64,000 nucleotides of DNA, taken from positions 51,497-115,496 of the forward strand of contig CAUYLG010005341.1 in assembly GCA_963573385.1 (NCBI GenBank). The letters are read 5' to 3'. Below the pieces are notes generated by a model. That model saw nothing but the letters and a program-made list of their open reading frames with translations, searched no databases and was not told the DNA's origin. The position numbers and the translations under genes were made by a program. Source of the stretch: Cacajao melanocephalus (Eukaryota > Chordata > Mammalia > Primates > Pitheciidae). This document shows positions 47,381 to 59,854 of this stretch, piece after piece (positions within the stretch are counted from its first letter, which is position 1; every line of letters begins with the position of its first letter).

Positions 47381-47894
47381 GAAAATGTACAAGGGTGAAA
47401 TTAGCGCAACATTTATACATGGGCTGGCCCACCATAGCTGTTAACATGAAAGATGCTGTTTATTTGGTGATTCTCCCTCAAATAAAAATAGCATCCCACA
47501 CTATTTTAAAGTAACCTGGCCAAGCTACAGCCATGCCACCTTGTTATCGCTGTTTGGGCCAGGAATATGTCTACCTGTTGAATTTTTTAGACAGGACATC
47601 AATAAACAGGCAGAGCACTTTGTAAAGCCAATTGTACCATGAGCAGTCCTCAGGGAGAAACGGAGTAGGCTAGATGGATTACTGGAATGCTGCATAGAGG
47701 TCAATGTTGTCTGGAACCAGACTTTAAAGAGATCATGTCTCAATGCTTCACTGTGATAGAGTCTGTGAAATGCCTTTTCTAAAACACTCACAAATACTTC
47801 CTCTTGTGCCTTCAGGATTCTTTTATAGTTCCAGAAAGTCTTTATTCTTTATTTTGTACCACCTTTTCAGATAATCCCAAAGATATGATTAGCT

Positions 47895-47965
47895 TTAAAT
47901 CTCACAAACAACCCTAGACCTTGGACATACTAAGTGTTCAGGGAATGTTTATTGAATAAAAGAAA
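47895..47965 (+). repeat. L2 3'-end fragment
   Basis: GACATACTAAGTGTTCAGGGAATGTTTATTGAATAAA is an L2 tail. Confidence 0.58.
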
Positions 47966-47984
47966 TAATGTATTCAAAATACAA

Positions 47985-48500
47985 TAACTATATAGTCATG
48001 ATGGCACAGTAAATCAGTATAGCTTCTTTAGAAAACAACAATTTATAACAAAAGATATTAAAATGCTTATTCCCCATGACCCTGTAATTTTACTTCTATG
48101 AAATAATTCAAACGAAAAATAAAGCTGCATTTATGATGATGTTCTGTACTGGACAATATTATTAGGAAAAGCGTAAATATTTAACCAAACAGAATTGCTC
48201 AAGTAGATTATGGCATCTCTCATAATGTAGTATTATGTCCACACTAAAAGAAATAATTATAAAGACATTATTACAACATTTTACAAAAAAATTGTCAACA
48301 GAAGTAGCATATTAAAAATCTCAATTATGCTATGTTAATAAGTATATAAAATACATATAACCTCATATTGCTATGAAAGGACACAAAAACATGGAAAGGT
48401 GTTAATTCAGGGTGGTCAAATTACTGGTATTTTCCTTGATGAAAATATTTTTTACTATTGGTTTTATTTTTTAACATTAAATAGAAGAGCTTTATAAATT
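47985..48500 (+). mobile_element. L1M-type 3' end
   Basis: CCCTGTAATTTTACTTCTATGAAAT, a GGACAATATTATTAGG block, AAGTAGATTATGGCATCTCTCATAATG, and then CATATTGCTATGAAAGGACACAAAAAC follow the order of the 3' UTR of old L1M elements. No A tail is clear. Confidence 0.7.
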
Positions 48501-48644
48501 CTCCTGTTACACAAAATATCAAGTACGAGAAACATAGAATTATTAAGTATAATTGTATGTGTGTTCCTGTATCAGACCATCATAGAAGCCATATACCTAA
48601 CATGTAATTCATTACGTTTTGTGAGGATGTCTTAGTTCAGTGCC

Positions 48645-48725
48645 TTTCTTCTTCACTGGATGTAAACTTTTTGAGGCCAGGTGAAGGCAAGGACTACGTA
48701 TGTCTTATTTAGTGCTTATCTCGGG
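48645..48725 (+). repeat. L2 3'-end fragment
   Basis: GTAAACTTTTTGAGGCCAGGTGAAGGCAAGGAC is the L2 block just before its tail. Confidence 0.5.
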
Positions 48726-49304
48726 CATTTTTACTACACACACATTGTAAGTCATACACAAGTTGTATAATTAATAAAAATAAAGAAGGTATATTGCCCA
48801 AAATATGTCATTTTCATACATTGGCTATTATCTGAAAATACACTGCAAATTCATCTTTTTAATTTTAAGAAATGAAATGGTTTAAACTGTTGTCATCTAT
48901 AGCTGGTATATTGCTGAGCGCTAACTCTGATAATTCTTAAGTGGAGTGAGAAATACACTAAAGGTAGTAGAAAGCATACCAAAGATGTATCTTGTTTATT
49001 TTACAACCATGTGTTGGTATAGACCCTTTGATTTGAACTTGTACTACTGCTAACTCAGATCTAATATAATGTATAATAAATAAGCTACATAAAACCAGCA
49101 TTGAAATCAACAAATACAGATCTTCAATTACCCACACATGCATTTTACATTGTTTGGGACATTATGCATATAGAAGAAAAGGAAACCATAAGAATATCAA
49201 TTAATGTTGAGTAGTTATTTAGAAAAAGTTTTCTAAAGGATGTCCAAACCTAAGTCATAATACTCACAATCTTTCAAATCTTTGACTTCCTACAAATTAA
49301 CATA

Positions 49305-49480
49305 ATGAGTTTAGAGAGGGCTTCAGAGATGAATAATCTAATTGTAGAAATGAATAAATGGAGGATCTAAGAGGTGAAGTGATCACCAATCGGTGACCTA
49401 ATTCAGAACTCAAGGCCAATAACCAGTGAGTGGCTAATCCAAAACTCAAATATTAGACTCGACTTCAAGTCAAAGACATT
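49305..49480 (-). repeat. MIR SINE fragment, antisense
   Basis: GGATCTAAGAGGTGAAGTGATCACCAATCGGTGACCTAATTCAGAACTCAAGGCC is the reversed MIR core. Confidence 0.62.
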
Positions 49481-49484
49481 TTCT

Positions 49485-51230
49485 CATACATCATCAGTGA
49501 ATTCCTGAGTGATGTCTTTAAAATATCACAAAAGTTAATGTTGTCAAGGAAATATTTGATTCTGCTCATGAAATTATATGTACAGAATCAAGAAAAATAC
49601 CTTCTGAGTAAAGAGACAAAATCCATACAAATCCAACTCATGGCTTTATAGTTATAGTCAATGAATATTTTTGGAAATATGAGTAATAACGAAAATATAT
49701 ATTTTTAAATCTTAACAAAAAAATATGACATTCCCTCCTAATTTAATTGCAGATTTATTTACATGGGGTTTCATTTGGGAATTTCAAGCATTTATAAAGT
49801 CTGTTCCCAATGTCTATGCTGCTACATGGAGTTAAAGAAAATGAAAAAGCTGATTTAAAAAACTGAAACATAATTTTAATAACATCACATCTTTTAAAAC
49901 CTTTGTGTCTGGGAAGATAAAATAAAACTAATTTCTAGGTGATTTTTTGAGCAGTGAGCTTTGAAAATTATCCTTCTAATATACAAATTCTTTGATTTCT
50001 AATGGTTACTGTTTGATTGGAAATAGTACATATTGTATAATTTACAAACTAAAGACATAGCTAATTCATTTCAAAAGATTACTTTGAAGATGCTTACTTA
50101 GAATCATTTCTAATGTTCAAAGAAAAAATATCCACGTGGAACTTGGATGCATATTTCTCTATCAATAGGATAATTTGCCACAAGCAATTACAAAGCATAC
50201 ATTTAATGTAATACCATCTTCAGAATTTTCAGACCACTAAACTAGTTTCCCCTTGTCTGTCGCAAAAGTGTGAGGTATGGAGACATTTAAGACCTATTAA
50301 GCTTAATGACCCTTCCATCTTGTTAAAGAAAATTAAAGGACAACTTTCTCAATGAGACTTTTACATTTAACGATGAAGGACCACTAGAGACAAATGGTTT
50401 GCAGAAAGAATGGTGAATGCAGGTAAAAAATTTTTAATTCTTAGAGCTATCTTTATAAATACCCAGTTACAACACTTTTTCAGGTAATTTTTATAGGTAC
50501 TATCAAACTATGTTTGAACATTTTAACTGGCTTTAAATAAAAGTATATATTTGATATTTAAAAGCTTGATTTTGAAATAATTTGGAAATTTTGTTAATAT
50601 ACAAATTATTTAAATAAAAATTTTGATAGCAGTTATTTTCTGCTTTGTAATTCTGTATCTTCAACAATAGCATATTAAAGAAATATTATTTATATAATTA
50701 AACACGAAAAGATGGCTACTATTTTTTTAAACTATACTTTTTTAATTTATGAATTCAGTAATTTATTCTTCAATCTGAATTCTAATTTGGTTTTACTAGC
50801 TCAATGTTTTCCAAAAGATAAATATATAAACATAGAAATTTACAGAAGAATAATTGGTTTCCATGATCCATTTAAAATATTCTGGCTAACATTAAATAAG
50901 CTAGTTTACTGCAGAAACTTCCTATGACTTTTAACATGCTATTGTGCATTATGAATCTGTACTGGGGGCTACTGTATAAAGTATTTCTTTAGAAGAGTTG
51001 ACCACTCTCTTTTTTTTACGGTGTATCACTCTAGACCAGAAATTGCAGTAAACATATGCAAAGATATGGATTTAATTACAAATCATGAAGTGACCTTTTT
51101 CAGTCTTTATGGTTCCTGGTAAAACCAGATACTTATGCATATGCATGTGTGTTTATGTGTCTGTGTAAATGCATATACATAAAATTTACTTTCCCAAGTA
51201 TGGCAGAAACTGTCAGTTCTTCATGTCAAT
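49485..51230. other. Unassigned AT-rich sequence
   Basis: No gene recognised. The 71-codon frame 50712-50927 lies in very AT-rich DNA and has no domain. Confidence 0.4.
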
Positions 51231-51239
51231 TCAATTCTA

Positions 51240-51895
51240 CCCTTCTTCTTCAGTCATGAGGGTCCAATTTTTAGCAGGGCACACTGTCACCTAGAATAAA
51301 GCCTATGTTTACCAGCCAGCTGTGTGATATATAAGAACTATGACATGACAGCTTTTGAGAAATCTTAATAGATACATAGTATGTGCTCTTTGACACTCCT
51401 GTGTTTTTTCTTCCATGCTGCTACTGCAAACATACATGTACTATGTATGGGGAGAAGGTACATGCTGCTGCGGTACTTCCATTCCATTCGCCACTCCCCC
51501 ATCTCTAGCATGTGATCGTCATTCTAACAGCTCAAAATGCCTTCTTGTTCTGAAAATTATGTTCTCCCCTGAACAGGGCTTAGATTTTCAGCAGGAGTAT
51601 ATAATACAGCCATGTGTCTATATTATAGTGCAGTTTCACGGACTCTACTGGGTTAGTAAGATTCTTGCTCCCTGAATTTGAGAATCAATTGTCTAAAAGA
51701 GTAGAGCCTTGATGGATTAGAATGGAAGCATGCTAGAGGGTTGACTCACGAAATCCCATTGTTGAGCATCCCAGAGATGCCCTGTTTTTCTACTTTCTGA
51801 GGTCTGGCTATGCAATACGTTTTAGATTTTCTTTTCCTGTCTAAAGCAGCCAGAACTGGTTTCTGTTACTTGCAGCCAAAATAACCCAATTACCA
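51240..51895 (+). repeat. Possible old LTR-like repeat, family uncertain
   Basis: The end (AGCAGCCAGAACTGGTTTCTGTTACTTGCAGCC) resembles phrases found in ancient mammalian LTR-type repeats, but I could not place the whole segment. The call is weak. Confidence 0.25.
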
Positions 51896-51956
51896 CTATC
51901 AGCTTTGATTAAGATACAGTGAGTTTGAAGGAAATACAACATAAACAGATTGCATT

Positions 51957-52414
51957 TGTAGTGGTTAACTTTATGTGTCAACTTAAGTGGGCCACAGAGT
52001 GCCCAGATTAAACACTATCTCTGGTTATGTCTATAAAGATGTTTCCAGGTAAGGCTAGCATTTGAATCTGTAGACTGAGTAGACTGCCTTCTTCAATGTG
52101 GCTGAGTATCATTCAATCCATTGAGGTCCAGAATAGAAAAAAGAGTTAAAGATGGAGAAATTTGCCGCCTCTATTTCTGCCTTGCTGCTGAGCTGGGACA
52201 TCTCATTTCCTCCTGCCCTCAGACTGTAATCTACACCATGGGCTTCCCTTGTTCTTAGGCGTTTGGACTTGTGCCAAATTACCGCACTGGCTTTTCTGGG
52301 TCTTCATGAGATTTCTTGGCCTCTATAACTGTGTCGGCCAATTCTGCATCATAAATGTCCTTTTGTATATTTCTCATATTGATTCTATTTCTCTGGAGAA
52401 CCTTGACTGATACA
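51957..52414 (+). mobile_element. Solo MLT2-type LTR (ERV-L superfamily)
   Basis: 458 bp starting TGTAGTGGTTAAC and ending GACTGATACA, with the same architecture as the 17-kb LTRs: a segment with AAGATGTTTCCAGG and CATTTGAATCTGTAGACTGAG, then GAGCTGGGACATCTC, then TTCTATTTCTCTGGAGAACC before the end. It resembles an older MLT2B-like subfamily. No internal retroviral sequence lies on either side, so it is a product of LTR-LTR recombination. Flanking 5-mers (GCATT and ACATC) match at only three positions. Confidence 0.82.
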
Positions 52415-52419
52415 ACATC

Positions 52420-53875
52420 TAACAAACCATTGATTAGATAAAAACAAAATTTAAGAAATCAGACCAGAATATATAATTAGGGAGGTATTTCTACTGACAC
52501 AGTAATTCAAATCTCTTCCTATTCCCATTCCCAAGGCTTTCCAGCAATCCTTGAACCCATAAATAAAAAAACTTTATTATTTCAAGTGCATATTAGCAGG
52601 TTTCCCTGTCCTCATGCTCTCTCTCTTCATGAGCACCTGCCAGGTTACCTCCCCGAAACTTTGTATTTCTTATTTTAGTCAGAAAACATCAATGTTTCTT
52701 TCTTGCCTATCAAATCACTTTCAAACTCACCTCTCTGATTTTCAGTATTTTCATTACCTACTGCTATCTTGACTGTCCATTCAAAAAGATTTTTGGTCAA
52801 ATTCCTGTTGATAGGCATGAAGAACCTTAATTATCACAATATTTTTAATGTTTTTTTAATCCTTGGCAAAAAATAGAAATAATTTGACTATTAAAAATTA
52901 TTCCTAAGTCACATAAAAATGTGTGCATTGTTTAAAAGATACCTTCCACATATTTGCACTAAGTTAACGATGTAATTTTTGTAAAATCTTTGTGAGATAA
53001 TCACTGTTAAAAATTTCTTGTAGTTCAGGTAATTACTGAAAGGAGAAAGTCACCTGCTCATTGAAATTCCCTTATGTGAAATAATGGCCTGTGTTTTGGA
53101 CGTCATCACTGTCAATCATTTCTACCACAGAAAAAGTTATAGACAGGGCTAACATCTCTCCTTCTCTTTAAAACAGCAAAACTCTCCCAAAAATGTGATA
53201 GTCCCAACTCACCCACTTGAAAAGCAGAGAGCTAGAGCTGAAACCAATTTGGCAATATCTGAAAGCTACATAGTAAGCTTTCACGGATTAGATAAAAAGT
53301 TGGTTAAAAAAAAAGTGTCCGACTGGTCTCCAGGTCCTTTTTATTTTAAATTTTTGCCTCGTTTATATTTTTAAAAACTGCAGTCTCATTTTAATAAAAA
53401 GAATCTCCCCAATTTTGACCAGTATCTAATACACCACCCCCCTTTCATTCTGAGTCAACTCTAGGAGAAAAGTAATTAAGGTAATCGCTCTCAAATTTTT
53501 CAGGATATCTCAGTATTAGGAACTTACCTAAAAAAAGGGAAAAAAAAATCTTTTATGGACTCCTTCAGCCTACTCATCTATAAACTTCACTAAGATAGTA
53601 CTGTAGAGATTCTACCATTGTTCCAGCTTTCTAACATAGCAGCTATTTTGGCTGTTTTTTTTTTTTTTTTTTTGGTTTTTGTTTTTTTCTTTCCCATTCA
53701 CTGCTAACCTTCATTATCAGTTTTAATCCGTTTCTAAAATGATGAAGCAAATCAGTTCATATTCTCCTCACCATGAAATAGATAGGACTGGCTTTGGAAG
53801 CCCAAAACTTCCAGAATTTCTATGAATTTCTGGAATTAGCTATGTCCTTGACCAGTTTACAAATACATTTACACC
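52420..53875. other. Unassigned sequence with a long T tract
   Basis: No gene recognised. A T run with a TTTTTGG interruption lies at about 53655-53690. Bases 52500-52770 have a faint L2-like look that I cannot support. Confidence 0.35.
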
Positions 53876-53879
53876 TCTG

Positions 53880-54215
53880 TTCATTCTTTACGTTGTTCCT
53901 GCCCTACTAAACACCCTTATTCCACCATCCAGTTATGACAGTCATATGACTCCTTCAAGTAGCAATTCTCATCACAACCCTTCCTAATCTCCCCAGCACA
54001 TACAGCTTTCTTTCTGTGTCATCATCCCGTTGCACTTAGAGGAAGTATCTCACAACTTAGCTTTATTACCCAGTTTCATGTTGTCGTTCTTGTGATTTCC
54101 GCTTTCTTTACTAGATTGTAAGCTCCTAGGTAAAAAATCTAAACACCACCTTCTTAGAGTCTACTAGTAGGCCACTGTTCAGTCAACGTTTCCTGACTGC
54201 ACAATAAAAGGAGAT
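53880..54215 (+). repeat. L2 3'-end fragment
   Basis: CATCCCGTTGCACTTAGAGG, CTTTACTAGATTGTAAGCTCCTAGG and the end near TCAGTCAACGTTTCC agree with L2 order. Confidence 0.6.
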
Positions 54216-54249
54216 TGCTTTTGTCATCCTTGTCATTGACATTGCTTTC

Positions 54250-54460
54250 TCGGCAAACCACACCTGCCTTCCTACTTCATGGCCAGTGCACGTTCTATGT
54301 ATGTGCATTTTACATCTCTTTGGAATACCCCTTATCCTATGTTTGATGTAGCTAACCACTCCTTCCTCTTCAGGTCTCCAGTTGGGTCTTACTTCCTCAG
54401 ACAAGCATTTCTTAAGCCCAAAACCGGTTTCTTTATTTCTTGACTGTTACATTTTTTACA
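54250..54460 (+). repeat. Second L2 fragment in the same orientation
   Basis: TAGCTAACCACTCCTTCCTCTTCAGGTCTCC and CTTCCTCAGACAAGCATTTC belong to the part of L2 upstream of the tail, so a second copy starts behind the first. Confidence 0.55.
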
Positions 54461-54497
54461 ATTGTAATTAAATAATTGGTAATTAATTACTGCTGTT

Positions 54498-54711
54498 CAG
54501 TGGTCCTCAATTATGGGTGATTTTGCCCCCTATGGGACATTTACCAATGCGTGATGTTTGCTTACCACAACAGGGGTTGAGAGAGGGTTGCTACTGGCAT
54601 ACAGTGAGCAGAGGAAAGGAATGTTGTCACACATCCTACAATGCACAGGGCAGTCCTGTACAACAGTCATCCTGCCCAAAATGTCATTAGAGCTAATGTA
54701 TGGAAATCCTG
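54498..54711 (+). mobile_element. MER20 hAT DNA transposon, near full length
   Basis: CAGTGGTCCTCAATTATGGGTG at the start, TTTTGCCCCCTATGGGACATTT, GTTGCTACTGGCATACAGTGAG, ATCCTACAATGCACAGGGCAGTC and CCAAAATGTCATTAG follow the MER20 consensus to its end (~214 bp). An 8-bp target duplication is not clear. Confidence 0.88.
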
Positions 54712-55115
54712 TCTAGCTCAGTGTTATAATGTCACACCAACTGAGTGCTTTTACATTCACTGTCAAGCTATTGAAAATATTATGTGACCCAGTTGTATAA
54801 AATTCTCAGATATTGAGGATGTTATCTACCATATTAAACACTATTCTCTTTGAGAAAAAAAATGCTTTTTCCCCAGGAAAAGTCCTACCTTTTTATTCAA
54901 TGAGTGTTTTAAATTATTGTTTTTCCTCTAGTTCATTGGCTGCTGGAAAACTAGAGCTGAATTTGCTGCCTACTTGTAAGAATAATATATGAATATATGG
55001 TATTACTTCATACTAATTTGAATGCTAGTTTTATTATTTTCCTTTTTATTTTCTCTATATTTATTCAGCTTTTTATTTCTTTCCTTCTGCCAGGTGTATA
55101 CAAATCCACAAATCC

Positions 55116-55414
55116 TTTTTTTTTTTTTTTTTTTGAGAGGGAGTCTTGCCCTGTCACCCAGGCTGGAGTACAATGGCACTATATGGGCTCACTGCAACTT
55201 CCACCTCCTGGGTTCAAGCGATTTCCTGCCTCAGCCACCTGAGTAGCTGTGATTGCAGGCACCCACCAGCATGCCCAGCTAATTTTTTCTATCGTTAGTA
55301 GAGAGGGTGTTTCACCACGTTGGCCAGGCTAGTCTTGAACTCCTGACCTCGTGATCCACCTGCTTTGGCCTCCCAAAGTGCTCAGATTACAGACGTGAGC
55401 CACCGCGCCCAGCC
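55116..55414 (-). mobile_element. Alu, full-length, antisense
   Basis: A T run (55116-55134), then the reversed right arm, linker and left arm to CGCGCCCAGCC. ACAAATCC is present on both sides (55108-55115, also 55100-55107, and 55417-55424), giving a short target-site duplication in a locally repeated sequence. The right flank holds three TTAGAC units (55431-55449). Confidence 0.93.
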
Positions 55415-55599
55415 CTACAAATCCATTTTTTAGACTTAGACTTAGACTTAACCCCCTATGGTGCTCAAAGGGGAACAGCTTGCCACTAAACAATATAGTT
55501 TGTATCAACATAGCTTTCAGAGAAATAAGAGAATAAATTTATTCGTATTTGCTGAGTCACCAACTATTAACTATAGCCTAAATATGAAGTGATCTGGGA

Positions 55600-55735
55600 A
55601 GTGATATATCTAAATATTTCATTTTATACTGGAGGAAAATGGATGCAAAGAAATTAAATGCATTGCCTATGTTTACACAGTAGCACCAAAATTGTTTCCA
55701 AGTACTTTTGACTTCTATTCTTCTAAAAGCTATTT
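55600..55735 (-). repeat. MIR SINE fragment, antisense
   Basis: ACTGGAGGAAAATGGATGCAAAGAAATTAAATGCATTGCC and ACACAGTAGCACC are the reversed MIR core. Confidence 0.6.
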
Positions 55736-56339
55736 GCATGAATAAACAATAATACAAGTCTCTGCTCCCTGTTACTCCAGGTACCACAGACTTGTGGGCA
55801 GTACAAGCAACTAGCACTTAGGAAGTCAAAAGTTTTAATTTGAAAATACCTGTGATTTGTGTGGGAAGAACATGACACCTACCACTTTCAAGTTCTGATG
55901 CCTTAACCGCCTACTTCCTCGCAGAAAATTACAAATTACAATGCTACTAACTTCTATAACATCCTTGAAGAAATAATTTCTTTAAATTGATAGATTAATG
56001 TCTGATCCTGAGAAAGAAGTAGATACAAGTGTCTCTTAAAGGTCTTCTTTGACAGATCACTCTTTTTAAAGAAGCTCACATATGTCTAAAATGCATGTCT
56101 CCTTAAGACATGTAGAGCATGGATTACTATCTTCAGTAAAATGGGATTGGTTATTCGACTCTCACAATGTCTCTCATACAACTTTAGTTTTTCTTTTCAC
56201 TAACTTGTAGGATTTTTTTTTGCACTTTCGGTTTTCATCACTGAATTAGTCTTCTTATTAATATCTGCTTTAGCTTTTATTAGAAAACAATGGGTTCAAG
56301 ACTTATCCTTGCCACTTTTCTAGCCTTTAATTTACAAAT

Positions 56340-56734
<395 letters not shown>

Positions 56735-56739
56735 CACAT

Positions 56740-59650
56740 TGTTAAGTATTCAGTGAAACATTTAAAAATGTAGATAGAAGTCCTATCAGTATTTTTCATT
56801 CCATTATAAAATAAGCAAGCTTGGCTTAGGTTTCTTCTAAAATTTGTCTGTATTTGGGGAGATCACCCATCATGTTAATTTTTGCATACAAGCTATGAAT
56901 CAAATTTCCCCAAGAATTAAGTGCCAATAAAAATTATTTTTAAGAGAGATATGTATGTCTATATAAACCATCATGTTTTATGATTAATATATATGTTTAT
57001 ATACAGTGTTAGTAACTACCTTTTAAATTCATGGTATTATTTATTTATATTCAAAAAATTTCAATTTACCTTTTAAATCTTAACAGAATAAAATTATCTA
57101 TGAATGCATTTTTAGCTTTGCCTTACTAATTTTTTTAAATTTTGCCCTGAATTATTTCCTATCATGTGATATTAAAGATATTTTAAGTGGTAATATATTC
57201 TAAGCTGTGTATTTTTAGTCCTATAAAAAAAGGAAACTGAATATTTCCTATTTTTATGTTTTATTTCAAGCACAAGATATTGGAACAAATAAGAAGTAGA
57301 AAGGATATAGAAGGGTTTTTCCCTATGTATAAGACTGTACCCTTTGAAAATGTGCCTTGGCTCTAAGAACCTGTGGAACTAGTGGGCTTTTGGTGCCTGA
57401 ATCCTACCATATACCCTCTAAGGCACTGAAAATGTGAGAGCAGATTGCTTAATGGGGAGCATTTCATTAATTTATTAGTAGCTGAACACACGCCAAGACT
57501 TCCCTAGCATGCTCCTCACCCAACCCAAGTTGCTTAAAAGCTGGACTGGAGAACGTGGCTTAGGACAGAAGATTCTGTGTTCTCTCAAAGATGATCAGAG
57601 CTGCTTAACCTACAAATGCAGAAAGGAAATGAGCATTCCTTCATAAGTCTGAACTTGGGTTTGAAATTTGAGGCACATTAATCCCAACCACTAATAAAAT
57701 GGGGCCAATTAATGCCCATCTTACGACAATCAGGCTGGCCAACTCTTCTAGAGCAGGCTTGGAGGGGAGATGTTGGCCAAGAAGAGGGGTTAGCAGAGGG
57801 GTAAAAGCCTAGGCACAGGACTGAAAGTGTCAGAAAAGGAGCTAAAATATCCCTTATATCAAAAGAAATGAAACAGCTTATGGAGAAAATTGGTAATCAT
57901 GAGATGATAAGTTTTTTAAAAGATGTAAACAACTTTAAATTGTTTTCATTTCAAAATAGGCAGCCTATGTAACAAACCCCACAAACTGCTACCAAATACT
58001 GTTGCAGGGCTTTCCCTCAGTTCATCTAAAGATGGGGTCCTTGTCCCATAGCCACGAAAATTTAAGCTTGCAGACAATTGAAGGGGAGAATAATGGGATT
58101 TCTTGGGCAAAAAAGAAAAAAGGGGGAATGGGAACTCTCCGCAAGGGCAGAGTTCCTGCTAGTGCGTTTCTCACCTCGCAGTGTGAATTCCAGGTTCCAC
58201 ACCAGAAGAGGAGAGACCAAGCTCCTCCTAGGACAAACTTTTGTGGCTCCACCCCCCAGCCTGCATTCCTTCCAGTGTGCAGGCTGGTTGGAGTTTTTTA
58301 GGAGACCCCCTCCCACTTGGCTGTCTCAAAAATAAGTTGATAATAAGACTTATATCCAAGATTCTAAATAAAAAGTCAGTGTCCTAGTATCTTATTAGCA
58401 AGTATTCCTTTTTAAACTCCTATTACAAAACTTGTATTAAGGAAAACTAAATCACTCTTTTATAAAACAAAACTAAAGCATTTATCTAATTTCACATTTC
58501 TTGGTGGTTTGATTCAGAAGCTGGTCTTTTGATAAAAAGAAAGTAATAATCCACATTTTTAATTTATCCATCTAAACTGACCATATGAAAAATAATTCCA
58601 AACGTCCATTGATCATATAGAAATAAAAAAGATATTTAAAAGATGGATTTAATTCAAAATAAAATCAGTTCAATAGGTTTCTCCTTGTAAGCACAGGATC
58701 AAAATATAGACTGAATAAATTTTTTTTTCTGCTAAAAATAATCAAATCTTTTATTGCAAATAGTAACTTTCAGGAGGCCAAAATTTGTTGCAAAAATCAA
58801 ACACAATGTTAAAGGTTAATATCTTGCCATTATCCAGTTTTGTTTTCCTTTCAGAAATGTAGATACAAATTGTATATATTCCATCTTCCCAATAAAATTT
58901 TCTGATCATGTTGTCTCTAAAAAAAAAAAAAATACTCTTTCAGACATAATTCAGCATATATAATAAAAAGTCTTGCCATAGCTATGTATTTATATCTTTA
59001 ATTCTAGAAAAAAAAATCCAATTAGAATCTCTACTAAGCAAACTAGAGCTGAAACTATTGGGCAAAAAATAAAGCTAAATAGCTAAAACCAAATGGTACT
59101 GCTCTTAAGAAATTGCTTTCCTTATATAAGCAATGCACTACAAATATTTGGCATTCTAGAAAATATAACAAAAAATTTTCCTTTTATTTCTACTTCAGCT
59201 GTGTTTCCATGTAAGATATTATTGCATAGTTTAAGAGTAGGTTAGCACTTTCGTTATTAACCACATTTTTCAAGAGTTTATAACATTGTTGAAATTTCTT
59301 TTCCACCTTTCTTGATATTACAAGAAAACTCAATTATATGTTTGGAAATTCAAGGAGACTCATTTTAAGTGTTTTTATATTTCTCTTCTACCATTTTATA
59401 TTGAAATTGAAACAAACTTCTTCCAATAACACAAAGACTGAAATTTTAAGATGACAGAAATAATCAGGCTTATTTTATTCTCATTGCATAATCTAAGTTT
59501 TCTATTTTAAAGAAATAATTTAAGCAAAGAAGTTTGAAGAGTGATCTCAAGAATTATGTTTTTTAAGTTTTTACGAAATAAAAATTTTCCGATCAGACTT
59601 TCTTTTCCCTTTAGGCTGGAATGACGAGATTGTTGAATCAACCAGGTAAT
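56740..59650. other. Unassigned sequence with one GC-richer block
   Basis: Mostly AT-rich, no gene recognised. The segment 58000-58320 is richer in GC and open in two plus frames (58002-58301 and 58078-58335) and two minus frames, which points to composition and not coding. It contains a perfect 10-bp hairpin, arms 58256-58265 and 58278-58287. An A13 run lies at about 58920. Confidence 0.35.
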
Positions 59651-59673
59651 ATAAAAAAATAATAATAATAACT

Positions 59674-59852
59674 GCCAGATGCAGTGACTCAGGCTTGCAA
59701 TCCCAGCACTTTGGTATACCGAAGCAGGAGGATCGCTTGAGCTTAGGAGTTTGAGACCAGCCTGGACAACTTAGTGAGACCTTCTCTCTACTAAAAATTG
59801 TACAAAGTAGCCAAGCATGGTGGCATGTGTATGAAGTCCCAGCTATTTGGGA
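59674..59852 (+). mobile_element. Alu, 3'-truncated and diverged
   Basis: The left arm and start of the right arm are visible (GCCAGATGCAGTGACTCAGG to GTCCCAGCTATTTGGG). The rest is lost. An AAT repeat (59654-59671) precedes it. Divergence suggests AluJ age. Confidence 0.85.
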
Positions 59853-59854
59853 AC

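Noticed and set aside
55431..55452. (TTAGAC)3 as interstitial telomere repeat
   Set aside because: The unit differs from TTAGGG and has only three copies. It is local sequence at an Alu insertion site.
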